Shown here piece by piece: positions 15,834 to 27,101 of a DNA stretch of 64,000 bases. Each line of letters opens with the position of its first letter. The stretch's first letter is position 1. The position numbers and the translations under genes are program-made. Source of the DNA: Jatrophihabitans sp. Lineage in GTDB: Bacteria > Actinomycetota > Actinomycetes > Mycobacteriales > Jatrophihabitantaceae. Below the pieces are notes generated by a model. The model worked only from the letters and a program-made list of their open reading frames with translations. It ran no database searches and had not been told where the DNA came from. Location: contig DASWNX010000018.1 in assembly GCA_036399055.1 (NCBI GenBank), positions 62,001-126,000 of the forward strand. The letters are read 5' to 3'.

Positions 15834-17390
15834 ATGGTTTTGCATGCCGTGGCTGTCCAGGCGGCTAGGCCGATGACCCGCTCTCAGGGCTCTGGATCAG
15901 ACCCCGCCGATGACGGCGCGAAGGCAAGGGTTCCCCGGCCGGGCGCCCCCACCACGACGGTCGCGGTCGTGGGAGCCAACCTCTCGGGCATCGTGACCCT
16001 GTGGTCGGGCGGGGCGGCTGCGATGTTCGGCTGGAGCGAGGACGAGGCCCTCGGGCGTCCGATCGCGGACCTGGCGGAGTGGGGGTTGTCGCGCAAGGAC
16101 GTCACCGAGTTCCTCTTCATGGGCACCAGCGGCCTGTGGGTGCACGAGCACGAGGTGACCACCAGGGCCGGCGTCCGGATGCGGCTGAAGACGACGGCCT
16201 CGCTGGTCAGCGGCGCCGAGGGCATGGACGAGATCCTGGCGTCCACGACCCGGATCCAGCTGCCCGAAGGCCGGATGCGGCTGGCGATGACCGAACGGCC
16301 GTTCCGGGCGCTGCTCGAGCGGGGCAGCGACCTGGTCGTCATCTGCGACCGCAACCTCGTCATCAGCTATGCCGGGCCGTCGCTGTGGCAGATGTTCGGG
16401 TGCCTGCCGCGCGAGGTGATCGGCCACTCCGGCTGGGACTACGTCCACCCCGAGGACCTGTCCACGGTGCGCCGTGACTGGGAGGGCGCGGTCAGGGGCG
16501 CGGGGGAGTACCGCCGGCTGGAGCTGCGGATTCGCAACGGCGAAGGCGCGTGGCGCTGGGTCGAGGTGCGGATCAGCAACCTGGTCGCCGATGTGTCGAT
16601 CGGCGCGATGGTCCTCAACGTGCGCGACATCACCGAGCAGCATGAGACGGCTGAGGCGTTGGCCTCCAGCGAGCAGCTGCTGCAAACGATCGTGGACGCT
16701 TCGGTCGAGGGCGTCTGCATCCTCGATCCCGAAGGCGCCGTCGTGCTGGCGAATTACCAGATCGCCGAGATGTTGGCGGTCAACCACGGTCGCTTGCTGG
16801 CCGGTTACGTCTGGGACTTCTTCGATGAGGAGACCTCGGAGATGCTGCGGCAGCGACTGCGTCAGCGGGCTCTGGGCGCGCGCGAGCTGTATGAGTTCAG
16901 CTTCCGCAGGCTGGACGGGCAGCGCCGCTGGCTACGGGTCGCGGGCGCGCCCTGGTATGACCAGACCGGCCGTTACATGGGAGCGGTCGGCATGCTCACC
17001 GACATCACCGACCAGAAGCGGCGGGAGGAGCTCACCGGTTACGGCTTCGGCGCGTCGGCGATCCCCGGCCGGGTGGCCGACAGCCCGGCCTACCTCGCGG
17101 CCAGGTTCACCGAGCGCACGGCCCAGCTGACGTCGCTGAACGATCTGACGCCTGCCAGCCAGTCCGGCCGGCCGATTCCCGGCCTGGAGCGGCTCTCGCG
17201 ACGGGAGATCGAGGTGGTGCGGATGCTGCTGCTCGGTGACCGGGTCCCGGTGATCGCCCGGCAGCTGTTCATCAGCCAGAGCACCGTCCGCAACCACCTG
17301 TCCTCGGTGTTCCGCAAGCTCGGGGTCAGCTCCCAGCAGGAGCTCATCGTGCTGCTGCGCGAGCGCGATCCGGGTGAGCGCGACAGCTAG
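15834..17390 (+). CDS. Multi-PAS sensor with LuxR-type DNA-binding domain
   Basis: This 518-aa protein has three PAS-like sensor units (about 40-150, 165-280 and 285-400). The second and third show the PAC endings MVLNVRDITEQHE and GAVGMLTDITDQK. The C-terminus is a GerE/LuxR helix-turn-helix with LSRREIEVVRMLLLGD, IARQLFISQSTVRNHLSSVFRKLGV. It has no kinase domain, so it is a one-component regulator in which PAS ligands or redox state would act directly on DNA binding. The ATG at 15834 has GAGGG eight bases upstream; the next ATG is 15873. It stands alone, downstream of the tandem palindromes. Confidence 0.85.
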   Translation: MVLHAVAVQAARPMTRSQGSGSDPADDGAKARVPRPGAPTTTVAVVGANLSGIVTLWSGGAAAMFGWSEDEALGRPIADLAEWGLSRKDVTEFLFMGTSGLWVHEHEVTTRAGVRMRLKTTASLVSGAEGMDEILASTTRIQLPEGRMRLAMTERPFRALLERGSDLVVICDRNLVISYAGPSLWQMFGCLPREVIGHSGWDYVHPEDLSTVRRDWEGAVRGAGEYRRLELRIRNGEGAWRWVEVRISNLVADVSIGAMVLNVRDITEQHETAEALASSEQLLQTIVDASVEGVCILDPEGAVVLANYQIAEMLAVNHGRLLAGYVWDFFDEETSEMLRQRLRQRALGARELYEFSFRRLDGQRRWLRVAGAPWYDQTGRYMGAVGMLTDITDQKRREELTGYGFGASAIPGRVADSPAYLAARFTERTAQLTSLNDLTPASQSGRPIPGLERLSRREIEVVRMLLLGDRVPVIARQLFISQSTVRNHLSSVFRKLGVSSQQELIVLLRERDPGERDS

Positions 17391-17506
17391 CCCTGGCCAA
17401 CCTGAGCAGCCAGATGATCGAGCACGGCAGCGACGCTGAGCCGGGTGATCGCAACCGGGCAACCAGACACGGAGAAATCCGGGCATTCGCACCGTAGGCT
17501 GGCGCG

Positions 17507-18874
17507 GTGGCCGACTTTGACCTGGCAATCATCGGAACAGGCTCCGGTAACTCGCTGGTGACCCCGGACTTCGACGACAAGAAGGTGGCGATCGTCGAGG
17601 CGGGGACCTTCGGCGGCACCTGCCTGAACGTGGGCTGCATTCCCACCAAGATGTACGTCTACGCCGCCGACGTGGCGGCCTCGGTCAAGCACGCCCACCG
17701 GTTCGGAGTCGACGCCCGGCTCGAAGGCGTCCGGTGGCGCGACATCCGTGACCGGGTGTTCGGCCGGATCGACCCGATCGCGGCCGGCGGCCAGGCCTAT
17801 CGCGTCAGTGAGCCGAACACCACCGTGTTCTCCGGCTACGCCGAGTTCACCGGACCCAAGTCGCTACGGGTCAGCACCGGCGAGCAGTTCAGCGCAGAGC
17901 AGATCGTGATCGCCGCGGGCGGCCGGCCGATGGTGCCCGATGTGGTGGCCCAGTCCGGGGTCCCGTACCACACCTCTGACACCATCATGCGCCTGGACGA
18001 GCTGCCCGAGCGGCTGGTGATCCTGGGTGGCGGCTACATCGGAGCGGAGTTCGCCCACGTCTTCTCGGCCCTGGGCGCGCAGGTCAGCCTGGTGGCCCGT
18101 AGCACCCGGTTGCTGCGCCACCTGGACTCCGAGATCTCCGACCGGTTCACCCAGCTGGCGGCCACCCGGTGGGACCTGCGCCTGGGCGTGGAGACCAGCA
18201 AGCTCAGCGGCGACCAGCACGGCGTCCGGCTCGACTTCACCGACGGCTCGTACGCCGAGGGCGACGTCCTGCTGGTGGCCACCGGGCGGGTGCCCAACAC
18301 CGACCGGCTGGGCCTGGCGGCCGCGGGTGTCCAGACCCTGTACGACGGCCGGGTGAGGGTGGACTGCTACGGCCGGACGAACGTCGAAGGGGTGTGGGCG
18401 CTCGGGGACGTCTCCTCGGACTTCCAGCTCAAGCACGTGGCCAATCACGAGGCCAGGGCGATCGCGCACAACCTGGCCCATCCGCACGACCTGCGCAAGT
18501 TCGACCACCGGTTCGTGCCGGCGGCTGTCTTCACCGACCCGCAGATCGCCAGCGTCGGCCTGACCGAGGACCAGGCGCGGGCCGCCAACCTCGACTACGT
18601 CACCGCGATCCAGGCCTTCGGCGACACCGCCTACGGCTGGGCGATGGAGGATCAGACCGGCATCTGCAAGCTGATCGCCGACCCCGGCACCGGCCTGCTG
18701 CTCGGAGCGCACCTGATGGGTTACCAGGCCTCCAACCTGATCCAGCCGCTGATCCAGGCGATGTCCTTCGGCCAGCCGGTGCCAGAGCTGGTCCGTGGCC
18801 AGTACTGGATACATCCGGCACTGATGGAGGTCGTGGAGAACGCGCTGCTGAAGCTGGGCCTGAACGAGCCGTGA
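17507..18874 (+). CDS. mtr: Mycothione reductase
   Basis: The 455-aa flavoprotein disulfide reductase reduces oxidised mycothiol with NADPH. It has the redox pair Cys39/Cys44 in GGTCLNVGCIPTK, an NADPH fold with GGGYIGAEFAHVF, the FAD motif GVWALGDVSS and the catalytic His436/Glu441 in HPALMEVVE at the dimer interface. The N-terminal FAD motif is unusual, GTGSGNSL, which is characteristic of mycothione rather than glutathione or lipoamide reductases. It has a GTG start. Its stop overlaps the ROK gene. Confidence 0.92.
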   Translation: MADFDLAIIGTGSGNSLVTPDFDDKKVAIVEAGTFGGTCLNVGCIPTKMYVYAADVAASVKHAHRFGVDARLEGVRWRDIRDRVFGRIDPIAAGGQAYRVSEPNTTVFSGYAEFTGPKSLRVSTGEQFSAEQIVIAAGGRPMVPDVVAQSGVPYHTSDTIMRLDELPERLVILGGGYIGAEFAHVFSALGAQVSLVARSTRLLRHLDSEISDRFTQLAATRWDLRLGVETSKLSGDQHGVRLDFTDGSYAEGDVLLVATGRVPNTDRLGLAAAGVQTLYDGRVRVDCYGRTNVEGVWALGDVSSDFQLKHVANHEARAIAHNLAHPHDLRKFDHRFVPAAVFTDPQIASVGLTEDQARAANLDYVTAIQAFGDTAYGWAMEDQTGICKLIADPGTGLLLGAHLMGYQASNLIQPLIQAMSFGQPVPELVRGQYWIHPALMEVVENALLKLGLNEP

Positions 18875-19782
18875 GCCGGCCGACGACCCGCCGGGGACCG
18901 GGTGACATCCCGGTCCTGGAGGTGGGCGGCGCCCGCGTCACGGCGGGCTGGGTGCGGCCGGACGGTTGGCAGGTCAGCGGGCTCACCCGCGCCCCGCTGC
19001 CGGCTCAGGGCAGCGCCGAGCAGTTGATCGAGGCCCTGGCACGGGCCGGGGCCGGCCTGGGAGCTGAGCCGGGCGCGGCCTGGGGCATCGCGATGCCGGG
19101 ACCGTTCGACTACGTCCGAGGCGTGGCGCACTACGCCGGGACGGGCAGGTTGCAGGCACTGGCCGGCGTGGACGTCCGCTCGGCGCTCTACCAGGCGCTG
19201 CCGCACCAGCCCGGTTCGCTGTGCTTCAGCAATGACGCCAGCGCGTTCCTGGTCGGCGAGTGGCTGATCGGCTCTGCCCGGGGCGCCACCCGGTGCGTGG
19301 GGGTCACCCTCGGCGCCGGTGTCGGTTCGGCCTTCCTGGACAGGGGAAATGTCATCGACGTCGGCCCGTCGGTGCCGCCGCAGGCCGAGCTGCGGCTACT
19401 CAGCCACGCCGGCCGGCCGCTGGAGGACTGGGTGTCGCGGCGTGCCATCCGGGCCGCGTTCGCGCAGGCCGGCGGCGCGCCGACCCTGGGGGTCAGGCAG
19501 ATCGCCGAGCTGGCCCGCACCGGTGACCCCGCGGCGGTCACGGCCTTCGACGGCGCGTTCCGGGCGCTGGGCGAGGTGCTCGGGCCATGGCTTCAGCGAT
19601 TCGGCGCTGAGCTGCTCGTGCTCGGCGGCTCGATCAGCCGGTCTTGGGACCTCATCGAGCGGCCGTTGCGCGCCGGGCTTTCTCGTTGCTCGGACTGGCG
19701 GTTCTCGATCGAGACGGCCGGCGACCCCGAGCTCTCGCCGCTGGTGGGCGCGGCCTACCCAGCGGTCTGTCCGACGTCCTGA
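18871..19782 (+). CDS. ROK-family protein (sugar kinase-like)
   Basis: A 303-aa ROK protein. It shows a phosphate-loop-like GIAMPGPFDYVRG near 65-77, the NDASAFLVGEWL segment near 115-127 corresponding to the ROK substrate/ATP region, and GVTLGAGVGSAFLD near 140-155. The C-terminal GAELLVLGGSISRSWDL supports the sugar-kinase fold. ROK kinases normally carry a zinc-binding Cys/His cluster in the middle; I do not see it clearly here, so activity is uncertain. The GTG start overlaps the mtr stop, so the two are co-transcribed. N-acetylglucosamine or glucose as substrate would be a guess. Confidence 0.78.
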   Translation: MSRPTTRRGPGDIPVLEVGGARVTAGWVRPDGWQVSGLTRAPLPAQGSAEQLIEALARAGAGLGAEPGAAWGIAMPGPFDYVRGVAHYAGTGRLQALAGVDVRSALYQALPHQPGSLCFSNDASAFLVGEWLIGSARGATRCVGVTLGAGVGSAFLDRGNVIDVGPSVPPQAELRLLSHAGRPLEDWVSRRAIRAAFAQAGGAPTLGVRQIAELARTGDPAAVTAFDGAFRALGEVLGPWLQRFGAELLVLGGSISRSWDLIERPLRAGLSRCSDWRFSIETAGDPELSPLVGAAYPAVCPTS

Positions 19783-19811
19783 GGCGCCGCCTGACAACGC
19801 CGGACGCCTGC

Positions 19812-20624
19812 TCAGTCGAGCTCGGGCGGGCTGAACGAGGCGATGTCCAAGGCGTCCACCGGGCCGTCGCCCGCGCCCAGGCCGGTCAGCCCGCGCTCGA
19901 CGGCCAGTCCAGCCAGCAGCGCGGCCCGGCGGGCGGCCACCGGCAACGGATCGCCGCGGCCGAGGCAGGCGGCCAGCGCGGCCGAATGCGTGCAACCGGC
20001 GCCGTGGGTGGCCGCCCGGTCATGCCGGCTGACCGGAATCTCAAGGTGCTGGCCGTCGGCCAGCAGGTGGTCGACCGGCCGGCTGCCGTGCCCACCGGTG
20101 ACCAGGGCGGCCCGGGCGCCCAGAGCCACCAGGGACTCGGTCAGCACCCGCCGGTCCTCGGTGTCCAGCCCGGTCAGGGCCTGGGCCTCCATCAGGTTGG
20201 GCGTCACCACGGTGGCCAGCGGAAACAACGACCCCACCAGAGCCCGGACGGCGGCCGGCTCCAGCAGCCGGGCACCGGACGAGGCGATCATCACCGGATC
20301 GAGCACCACCGGCTGGGAGCGCCCGGCCAGCGCCGCGGCGACCGTGGTGATGATCGGCTCGGAGAACAGCATGCCGGTCTTCACCGCGGCCGGCGGCAGA
20401 TCTGAGAAGACTGCCTCCAGCTGGGCACGGATGAAGTCGGGCGGGCACTGGTGGATCGCGCTCACTCCGACCGTGTTCTGCGCGGTCAGCGCCACGATCA
20501 CCGACATGCCGTGCACCCCGCAGCGCGCGAAGGCCTTCAGATCGGCCTGGATGCCGGCGCCGCCGCCTGAGTCCGAGGAGGCGATGGTCAGGACACGAAC
20601 GGCGCTGGAATCGCGTGGCTGCAC
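19812..20624 (-). CDS. thiD: Hydroxymethylpyrimidine/phosphomethylpyrimidine kinase
   Basis: This 270-aa ribokinase-fold enzyme phosphorylates HMP and HMP-P in thiamin synthesis. Markers are IASSDSGGGAGIQADLKAF at the start, ALTAQNTVGV, VLDPVMIASSGARLL, TPNLMEA and the anion-hole THGAGCTHSAA. The C-terminus is short, without the TenA fusion seen in some homologues. The GTG start lies about 20 bases from the beginning of the divergent TPP riboswitch and no Shine-Dalgarno is evident. The two divergent promoters must therefore overlap, and thiD itself has no riboswitch on its own strand. Confidence 0.92.
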   Translation of the reverse strand: MQPRDSSAVRVLTIASSDSGGGAGIQADLKAFARCGVHGMSVIVALTAQNTVGVSAIHQCPPDFIRAQLEAVFSDLPPAAVKTGMLFSEPIITTVAAALAGRSQPVVLDPVMIASSGARLLEPAAVRALVGSLFPLATVVTPNLMEAQALTGLDTEDRRVLTESLVALGARAALVTGGHGSRPVDHLLADGQHLEIPVSRHDRAATHGAGCTHSAALAACLGRGDPLPVAARRAALLAGLAVERGLTGLGAGDGPVDALDIASFSPPELD

Positions 20625-20640
20625 GGTATTAACCTAGGAC

Positions 20641-20757
20641 AGTCCCCGCGGGAGCCCGACGAACGGGCTGAGAGGGCGGCACAGCAGGACGGCTCAACCG
20701 TCCGGCACGGCCGCCGACCGCTCGAACCTGATCCGGTTAATACCGGCGAAGGGAGTG
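20641..20757 (+). promoter_or_regulatory. TPP riboswitch (thi box)
   Basis: The leader of the cytX-thiG operon carries the conserved thi-box pieces in order: a GCCCG-loop-CGGGC hairpin followed by CTGAGA (about 20653-20674), a variable arm, then ACCTGATCCGG, TTAATACCGGCG and AAGGGAG ending about 12 bases before the cytX ATG. TPP binding would lower expression. Because GGGAG near 20750 is also the likely ribosome binding site of cytX, control is probably at translation initiation. Confidence 0.93.
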
Positions 20758-20758
20758 A

Positions 20759-22954
<2,196 letters not shown>

Positions 22955-23216
22955 ATCGACCTCTGGTTACCTGAGACGGCGTATCCCAGCTAATGGTCCC
23001 GTCCCTTTACCCCGGACTCGACGTCTGTGAGGTCAGTCCACCGCGCGGCTCCGTAACAACCGCGCTTGGCTCACAGGCGGGCGTCTGCCGATGTGTTCAG
23101 CGTTCACATATCGGAGTGTCCGGTCTGGCGCTCGTCAAGGTCTTACAGAGGTACCTCATGTTCTCTCATCACACCCGCTGGAGCGTCGGGTTAGGTCGTG
23201 GTACATTTATCGGGCG

Positions 23217-23256
23217 GACCTGCCCCACACACGTGGATCGGCAGGTCTAGCTTTTT
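23217..23256 (+). terminator. Hairpin with T-run inside the thiG-thiS islet
   Basis: An 8-bp perfect stem, GACCTGCC (23217-23224) with GGCAGGTC (23240-23247), has a 15-base loop and is followed by TTTTT at 23252-23256. It lies downstream of thiG on the plus strand and could end the riboswitch-controlled transcript. Confidence 0.5.
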
Positions 23257-23267
23257 GTCCGGCTCAG

Positions 23268-23519
23268 TCACATCGGTTGTGGCCCGCCGTTGACGTCGCT
23301 TCCGGTCAAATAAGTGTGATACCAATTCCAGGCCCATCGTTTGCCTGGGTGCCGCAGCAAGCTTTGGTAGGCGGTCCAGGCTGCGAAGTCAGCCATCTGC
23401 ATCCACTGTGATGCGGTCGAGGACTGAAACATCGGATCTTCAATGATCGCTCGAGTATCCAATTTCAGAGCGCGGTGCGCGCTGTTGTAGCCACGGTCGG
23501 TGCCGTTCCCGTCCAGGTG
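23268..23519 (-). pseudogene. DUF3800-like protein, C-terminal fragment
   Basis: An 83-codon open frame on the minus strand reads HLDGNGTDRGYNSAHRAL... then IIEDPMFQSS, QWMQMADFAAWTAYQSL, HPGKRWAWNWY and ends SDVNGGPQPM. The D-G-N-G-T, IEDP-x-F and Q-M-A-D-x-x-A motifs are how I recognise the C-terminal half of DUF3800 proteins, which are common on mobile and defence islands. The same frame has a TGA at 23522-23520 and no recognisable N-terminal half follows, so it is a remnant. It lies between the duplicated thiG ends. Stretches 22955-23216 and 23523-23739 show no gene. Confidence 0.6.
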
Positions 23520-23739
23520 TCATGAAACAACCATGTGATCTCCCCTGCGATATCCATATGAGATGACCGTGCGACGACCAAAGCCGGCTGTCGAGCGGGC
23601 CTGGCGTACGTACTCAGCGCCACCGACCAGACGTCCTGGCGCAGCCCTAATCCCCAGCAATTCACTGGTGAGCCAGCGTAGCGATCTTGGACCTCACGAC
23701 CACCGTGCATGCGGCGCCTCGTCGCAGTCGCCAACCAAA

Positions 23740-23799
23740 GCTGAGGCGTCCTCGCCGTATGACGGCATGCTCGAGGTGCCCAGGCTCACCGAGGGCTGA
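23740..23799 (+). pseudogene. Right copy of thiG 3' end (19-codon remnant)
   Basis: Codons for [19 protein letters not shown] and a TGA stop match the end of ThiG, with no thiG-like sequence upstream of 23740. The stop is five bases from the convergent thiS stop, as expected if this is the original thiG terminus and the DNA between 22955 and 23739 was inserted later. An ORF reading into it from 23563 is not credible as a gene. Confidence 0.75.
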
Positions 23800-23804
23800 G
23801 GGTC

Positions 23805-24005
23805 TCAGCCGCCCTGCACCGCTGTCACCACGTCTATCCGGTCGCCTGGCCGGACGGCGGTCGCGGGCCAGCTGCCGCGCGGCACCACCTCGCTGTTGAG
23901 CGCGACGGCGATGCCGGTGTCGCGGTCGCTGATCTGGCCCACCAGCTCGGCCAGGCTCAGCTCGTCGGCTGCTTCGCGCTGCTGGCCGTTCACCGTGATC
24001 TGCAT
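23805..24005 (-). CDS. thiS: Thiamin sulfur-carrier protein
   Basis: The 66-aa ubiquitin-like carrier has ITVNG at the start, VALNSEVVPRGSW in the middle and the essential C-terminal Gly-Gly, which is adenylated and converted to thiocarboxylate to supply sulfur for ThiG. Its ATG lies inside the end of thiO (16-bp overlap), so it is co-translated with thiO. It converges with the thiG remnant rather than being followed by thiG, unlike the usual thiO-thiS-thiG order. Confidence 0.93.
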   Translation of the reverse strand: MQITVNGQQREAADELSLAELVGQISDRDTGIAVALNSEVVPRGSWPATAVRPGDRIDVVTAVQGG

Positions 24006-25231
24006 GCGGGCTCCCAGTTCGTCAGGCCGGCCGGGACCGGGTCAGCCGTGGCGGGCTCGGTAGCCGGTTCGGTGGCTGTGGGCCGCTGCGGGGGCCGGTA
24101 GCCGGCGAACCGGTCGGGGGGAAACGGGCGCCACACCGGTGCGACCGGCTCGCCGTCGACCAGAGCGGCCACCGCCTCGGCCGTCAGCGCCGACAGCAGG
24201 ATGCCGTTGCGGTAGTGCCCGGTCGCCAGCACCAGTCCGTCACAGACCTGGCCGAGGATCGGGCCGTTGTCCGGGGTGCCCGGACGCGATCCCGCCCGGG
24301 CCTCGACGAAGCCGAACTCCGAGCTGATCGGCAGCAGCTCGTAGGCGTTGCGCAGCAGCTCGTAGACGCCTCCCGCGGTCACGCCGGTGTCGTGGCCCTG
24401 CTGCTCGGAGGTGGCGCCGACCACCACCTCTCCGTCGGAGCGGGGGACCAGGTAGATCTCGCTGCCGCGCACGATCCCGCGCACGGTGCGGGTCAGCACC
24501 GGTCCGGCCGAGCGCAGCCGCTCGGGCACCGCCAGCCGCAGGATCTGGCCCTTCACCGGCTGCACCGGCACCTGCAGCAGCGAGCCGGTCGCGGCCCCGC
24601 CGCAGAGCACCACGACGCCAGCGCGCAGCTCGGCGCCGGCGGACGTCCGGACTCCGTTGACCCGGTCGCCGGCGGAGCCCCACAGCAGGCCGCTGACCTC
24701 GGCGGTGACGAAGCGGACCCCGGCGGCCTCGGCGGCGCTGCGCAGCACCGTCAGGTAGCGGCGGTTGTCGACCGAGAGGTCATCGGCGGTCAGCACGCCG
24801 CCCCGGACGCCGGTGGCCAGGTAGGGCTCCAGCGCGCGGGCCGCGGCGCCGCTCAGCCGCTCGGCGCCCAGGCCCAGCCCGCGCCGGAACTCGGTCAACC
24901 GGTCCAACGCCGCCCGGTCATCGGCGTTGAAAGCCACCGCCAGGGTGCCCTCGGTCCGCAACCCCACGGGCTGCCCGGTGCGCTCCTGCAGCTCGGTGGC
25001 CAGTCGGCCGAACGCCGGCACCGCGGCCAGGTTGAGCCGCGTCAGCTCGTCCTCGCCGAAGGCCGCCTCGCTGACCGGCGCCAGCATGCCGGCGGCTGCC
25101 CAACTGGCGTTGCGGCCGCTGCTGGCATCGACCACCCGCACCGTGACACCGCGCTCAGCCAATCGATAAGCCGCGGCCAGTCCGATCGCGCCGCCGCCGA
25201 CCAGGAGTGCATCGCCACGGTGCGCCGCCAT
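23990..25231 (-). CDS. thiO: Glycine oxidase
   Basis: This 413-aa D-amino-acid-oxidase-fold flavoenzyme makes dehydroglycine for thiazole synthesis. It shows LLVGGGAIGLAAAYRLAERG at the N-terminus, WAAAGMLAP near 50, PVKGQILRL in the middle and ATGHYRNGILLSALTAEAVA near the C-terminus. The ATG at 25231 is chosen because the FAD motif begins ten residues later; the frame is open for 17 more codons without similarity. It is translationally coupled to thiS. The tail after residue 385 is an unconserved Thr/Pro-rich stretch. Confidence 0.92.
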   Translation of the reverse strand: MAAHRGDALLVGGGAIGLAAAYRLAERGVTVRVVDASSGRNASWAAAGMLAPVSEAAFGEDELTRLNLAAVPAFGRLATELQERTGQPVGLRTEGTLAVAFNADDRAALDRLTEFRRGLGLGAERLSGAAARALEPYLATGVRGGVLTADDLSVDNRRYLTVLRSAAEAAGVRFVTAEVSGLLWGSAGDRVNGVRTSAGAELRAGVVVLCGGAATGSLLQVPVQPVKGQILRLAVPERLRSAGPVLTRTVRGIVRGSEIYLVPRSDGEVVVGATSEQQGHDTGVTAGGVYELLRNAYELLPISSEFGFVEARAGSRPGTPDNGPILGQVCDGLVLATGHYRNGILLSALTAEAVAALVDGEPVAPVWRPFPPDRFAGYRPPQRPTATEPATEPATADPVPAGLTNWEPACRSR

Positions 25232-25241
25232 GCGGTCCAGG

Positions 25242-26270
25242 CTAGCCGAGCGGGGGCGGCTGGCTGGTCGGAGCAGGCCCACTCAAGGCCGGCCCGCCGG
25301 AGGCCTCGCCGGGCGGTCCGTCGAGGGGAGCCGCGCCGGCGTCGGGCTCACTGTCGCCAGCTTCGCCGGTCGCCTCGGGCCCGCGCGACCGGCCGGCTCT
25401 GCCGGTGGCCGAGCGGTTAGCCTCCAGGGTGGTGCCCGCGCTGGCCACCACCACCATGACGATCGCGGCAACGGTTCGAAGCTGCGGCCGCTGGCTGAGC
25501 ACCAGCATGCCGGCCAGCGCGGCGAAAGCCGGCTCCAGGCTCATCAGCAGTCCGAAGCCGGCCGCTGACAACCGGCGCAGGGCTATCAGCTCCAGTGAGT
25601 ACGGGATCAGAGAGGACAGCACCGCCACCCCTAGGCCCCCCAGCAGCACGTCCGGGCGCAGCAGCGCCGAGCCGCCGTCGGCGACTCCGGCCGGGAGCAT
25701 CACCAGCGTCGCCAGGGTCAGGGCGATCGCCAGGCCGTCCAGCCCGGCGAAGCCTGAGCCGACCCGTTGGGACAGCAGGATGTAGGCAGCCCAGAAGGCG
25801 CCGGCCAGGGCGGCCAGCAGCAGCCCGACGAGGTCCAGGCTCTGGTGCGAGCCGCCGAAGGCCAGCAGCGCCACACCGCCGCCGGCCAGCGCCACCCAGA
25901 GCAGGTCGAGCATTTTGCGGGAACCGGCGATGGCCACCCCGAGCGGCCCGATGAACTCGACCGTCGCCGCCGGTCCGAGCGGCAGCCGGTCCAGCGACTC
26001 GTAGAAGCTCCAGTTCATGCAGGCCAGCACCAGCCCGAAGCCCACTGCCGCCAGCAGGTCGCGGCGGGTCCGGCCACGCAGCCGGGGCCGGGTCAACGCC
26101 AGCAGGACCGCCGAGGCGAACGCCAGCCGCATCAGCACCACGCCGGCCGGACCGGCCTTGGCGAACAGGGTGTCGGCGAAGGCGGCGCCGAACTGCACCG
26201 AGGCGATGCCGATCAGGATCAGGGCCTGCGGCGGAATGGCGTCGGTCCGCCCCGGTGGTCGCACGCTCAC
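25242..26270 (-). CDS. EamA-family (DMT) transporter, RhtA-like
   Basis: The 342-aa protein has about ten transmembrane helices in two EamA repeats: [26 protein letters not shown], then [18 protein letters not shown], and a second repeat ending [23 protein letters not shown]. The latter is the classical threonine/homoserine exporter-like signature. A 60-residue Gly/Pro/Ala-rich cytoplasmic tail follows. The GTG at 26270 is chosen since the membrane region starts soon after, although the frame is open much further upstream as antisense to thiE and gpgS. It ends 10 bp before thiO, so it may be co-transcribed with thiO and thiS and might move a thiamin-related metabolite. Confidence 0.85.
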   Translation of the reverse strand: MSVRPPGRTDAIPPQALILIGIASVQFGAAFADTLFAKAGPAGVVLMRLAFASAVLLALTRPRLRGRTRRDLLAAVGFGLVLACMNWSFYESLDRLPLGPAATVEFIGPLGVAIAGSRKMLDLLWVALAGGGVALLAFGGSHQSLDLVGLLLAALAGAFWAAYILLSQRVGSGFAGLDGLAIALTLATLVMLPAGVADGGSALLRPDVLLGGLGVAVLSSLIPYSLELIALRRLSAAGFGLLMSLEPAFAALAGMLVLSQRPQLRTVAAIVMVVVASAGTTLEANRSATGRAGRSRGPEATGEAGDSEPDAGAAPLDGPPGEASGGPALSGPAPTSQPPPLG

Positions 26271-26369
26271 ATGCTCGCACCCCCGGCGACGCGCCGGTTC
26301 CAGACACCGCAGGTCAGCTCGGGGCCGGCGTCCGGCGGTCCTCGGACGCGGCGGTGGTTGGATGAGGCG

Positions 26370-27020
26370 ATGACCAAGCCCTCGCTGGCCGCTATGGCAA
26401 CAGCCCGGTTGTACCTGTGCACCGACTCCCGGCGCGAACGCGGCGACCTGGCCGACTTCCTCGACGCGGTGCTGGCGAACGGGGTCGACATCGTCCAGCT
26501 GCGCGAGAAGAACCTCGAAGCGGCCGACGAGCTCGCGGCGCTGGAGGTGATGGCCGACGCGTGCCGCAGGCATGCCAGGCTGCTGGCGGTCAACGACCGC
26601 GCCGACCTGGCGGTCGCGGCCGGCGCGGACGTGTTGCACCTGGGTCAGCGCGACCTGGCGCCGGCCACCGCCCGCCGGATCGTGGGCCCGGACGTGCTGA
26701 TCGGCCTGAGCAGCCACAGCGTCGAGCAGGCCAGGGCCGCGGCGGCGGTGTCGGAGGTGGACTACTTCTGCCTGGGACCCATCTGGGCGACCCCGACCAA
26801 GCCGGGACGCCCGCACACCGGCCTGGCGCCGGTGGCCACGCTGGCGGCTGAGGAGGTGGCCCGACCCTGGTTCGGCATCGGCGGCATCGACGAGTCCAAC
26901 CTCGACCTGGTGCTCGAGGCCGGCGCCCGCCGGGTCGTGGTGGTTCGGGTGCTGACCGAGGCCGCCGACCCGGCAGCGGTGGCAGCCCGGCTGGCCGGGC
27001 GGCTCACGGCGGCAGGCTGA
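26370..27020 (+). CDS. thiE: Thiamin-phosphate synthase
   Basis: A 216-aa TIM-barrel enzyme that joins HMP-PP and thiazole phosphate. Signatures are [33 protein letters not shown] (pyrophosphate and Mg site), [22 protein letters not shown] and WFGIGGID. It is divergent from the EamA-thiO-thiS operon with about 100 bp between them, giving a shared promoter region. No TPP riboswitch is visible in front of it. Confidence 0.94.
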   Translation: MTKPSLAAMATARLYLCTDSRRERGDLADFLDAVLANGVDIVQLREKNLEAADELAALEVMADACRRHARLLAVNDRADLAVAAGADVLHLGQRDLAPATARRIVGPDVLIGLSSHSVEQARAAAAVSEVDYFCLGPIWATPTKPGRPHTGLAPVATLAAEEVARPWFGIGGIDESNLDLVLEAGARRVVVVRVLTEAADPAAVAARLAGRLTAAG

Positions 27021-27101
27021 ACCGAGGCGCTTGCTTGAGTGAGGGGCCGCGACGCCTAGCGCGGTAGCGTCGAGCAGGTCAGACAGCGGAGGGGTGCCGG
27101 T

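Noticed and set aside
15590..15835. 81-codon minus-strand ORF near the tandem palindromes
   Set aside because: No domain, Cys/His pattern or ribosome site; composition is like the surrounding intergenic DNA.
23217..23247. A CCCCACACACGTGG-like sequence inside a hairpin that recalls a type I-E CRISPR repeat
   Set aside because: There is only one copy, no spacer array and no cas gene; the hairpin plus T-run is better read as a terminator.
23563..23799. A 78-codon plus-strand ORF ending in the ThiG C-terminal sequence
   Set aside because: Only the last 19 codons resemble anything; upstream sequence is the decayed islet, so it is a remnant rather than a gene.
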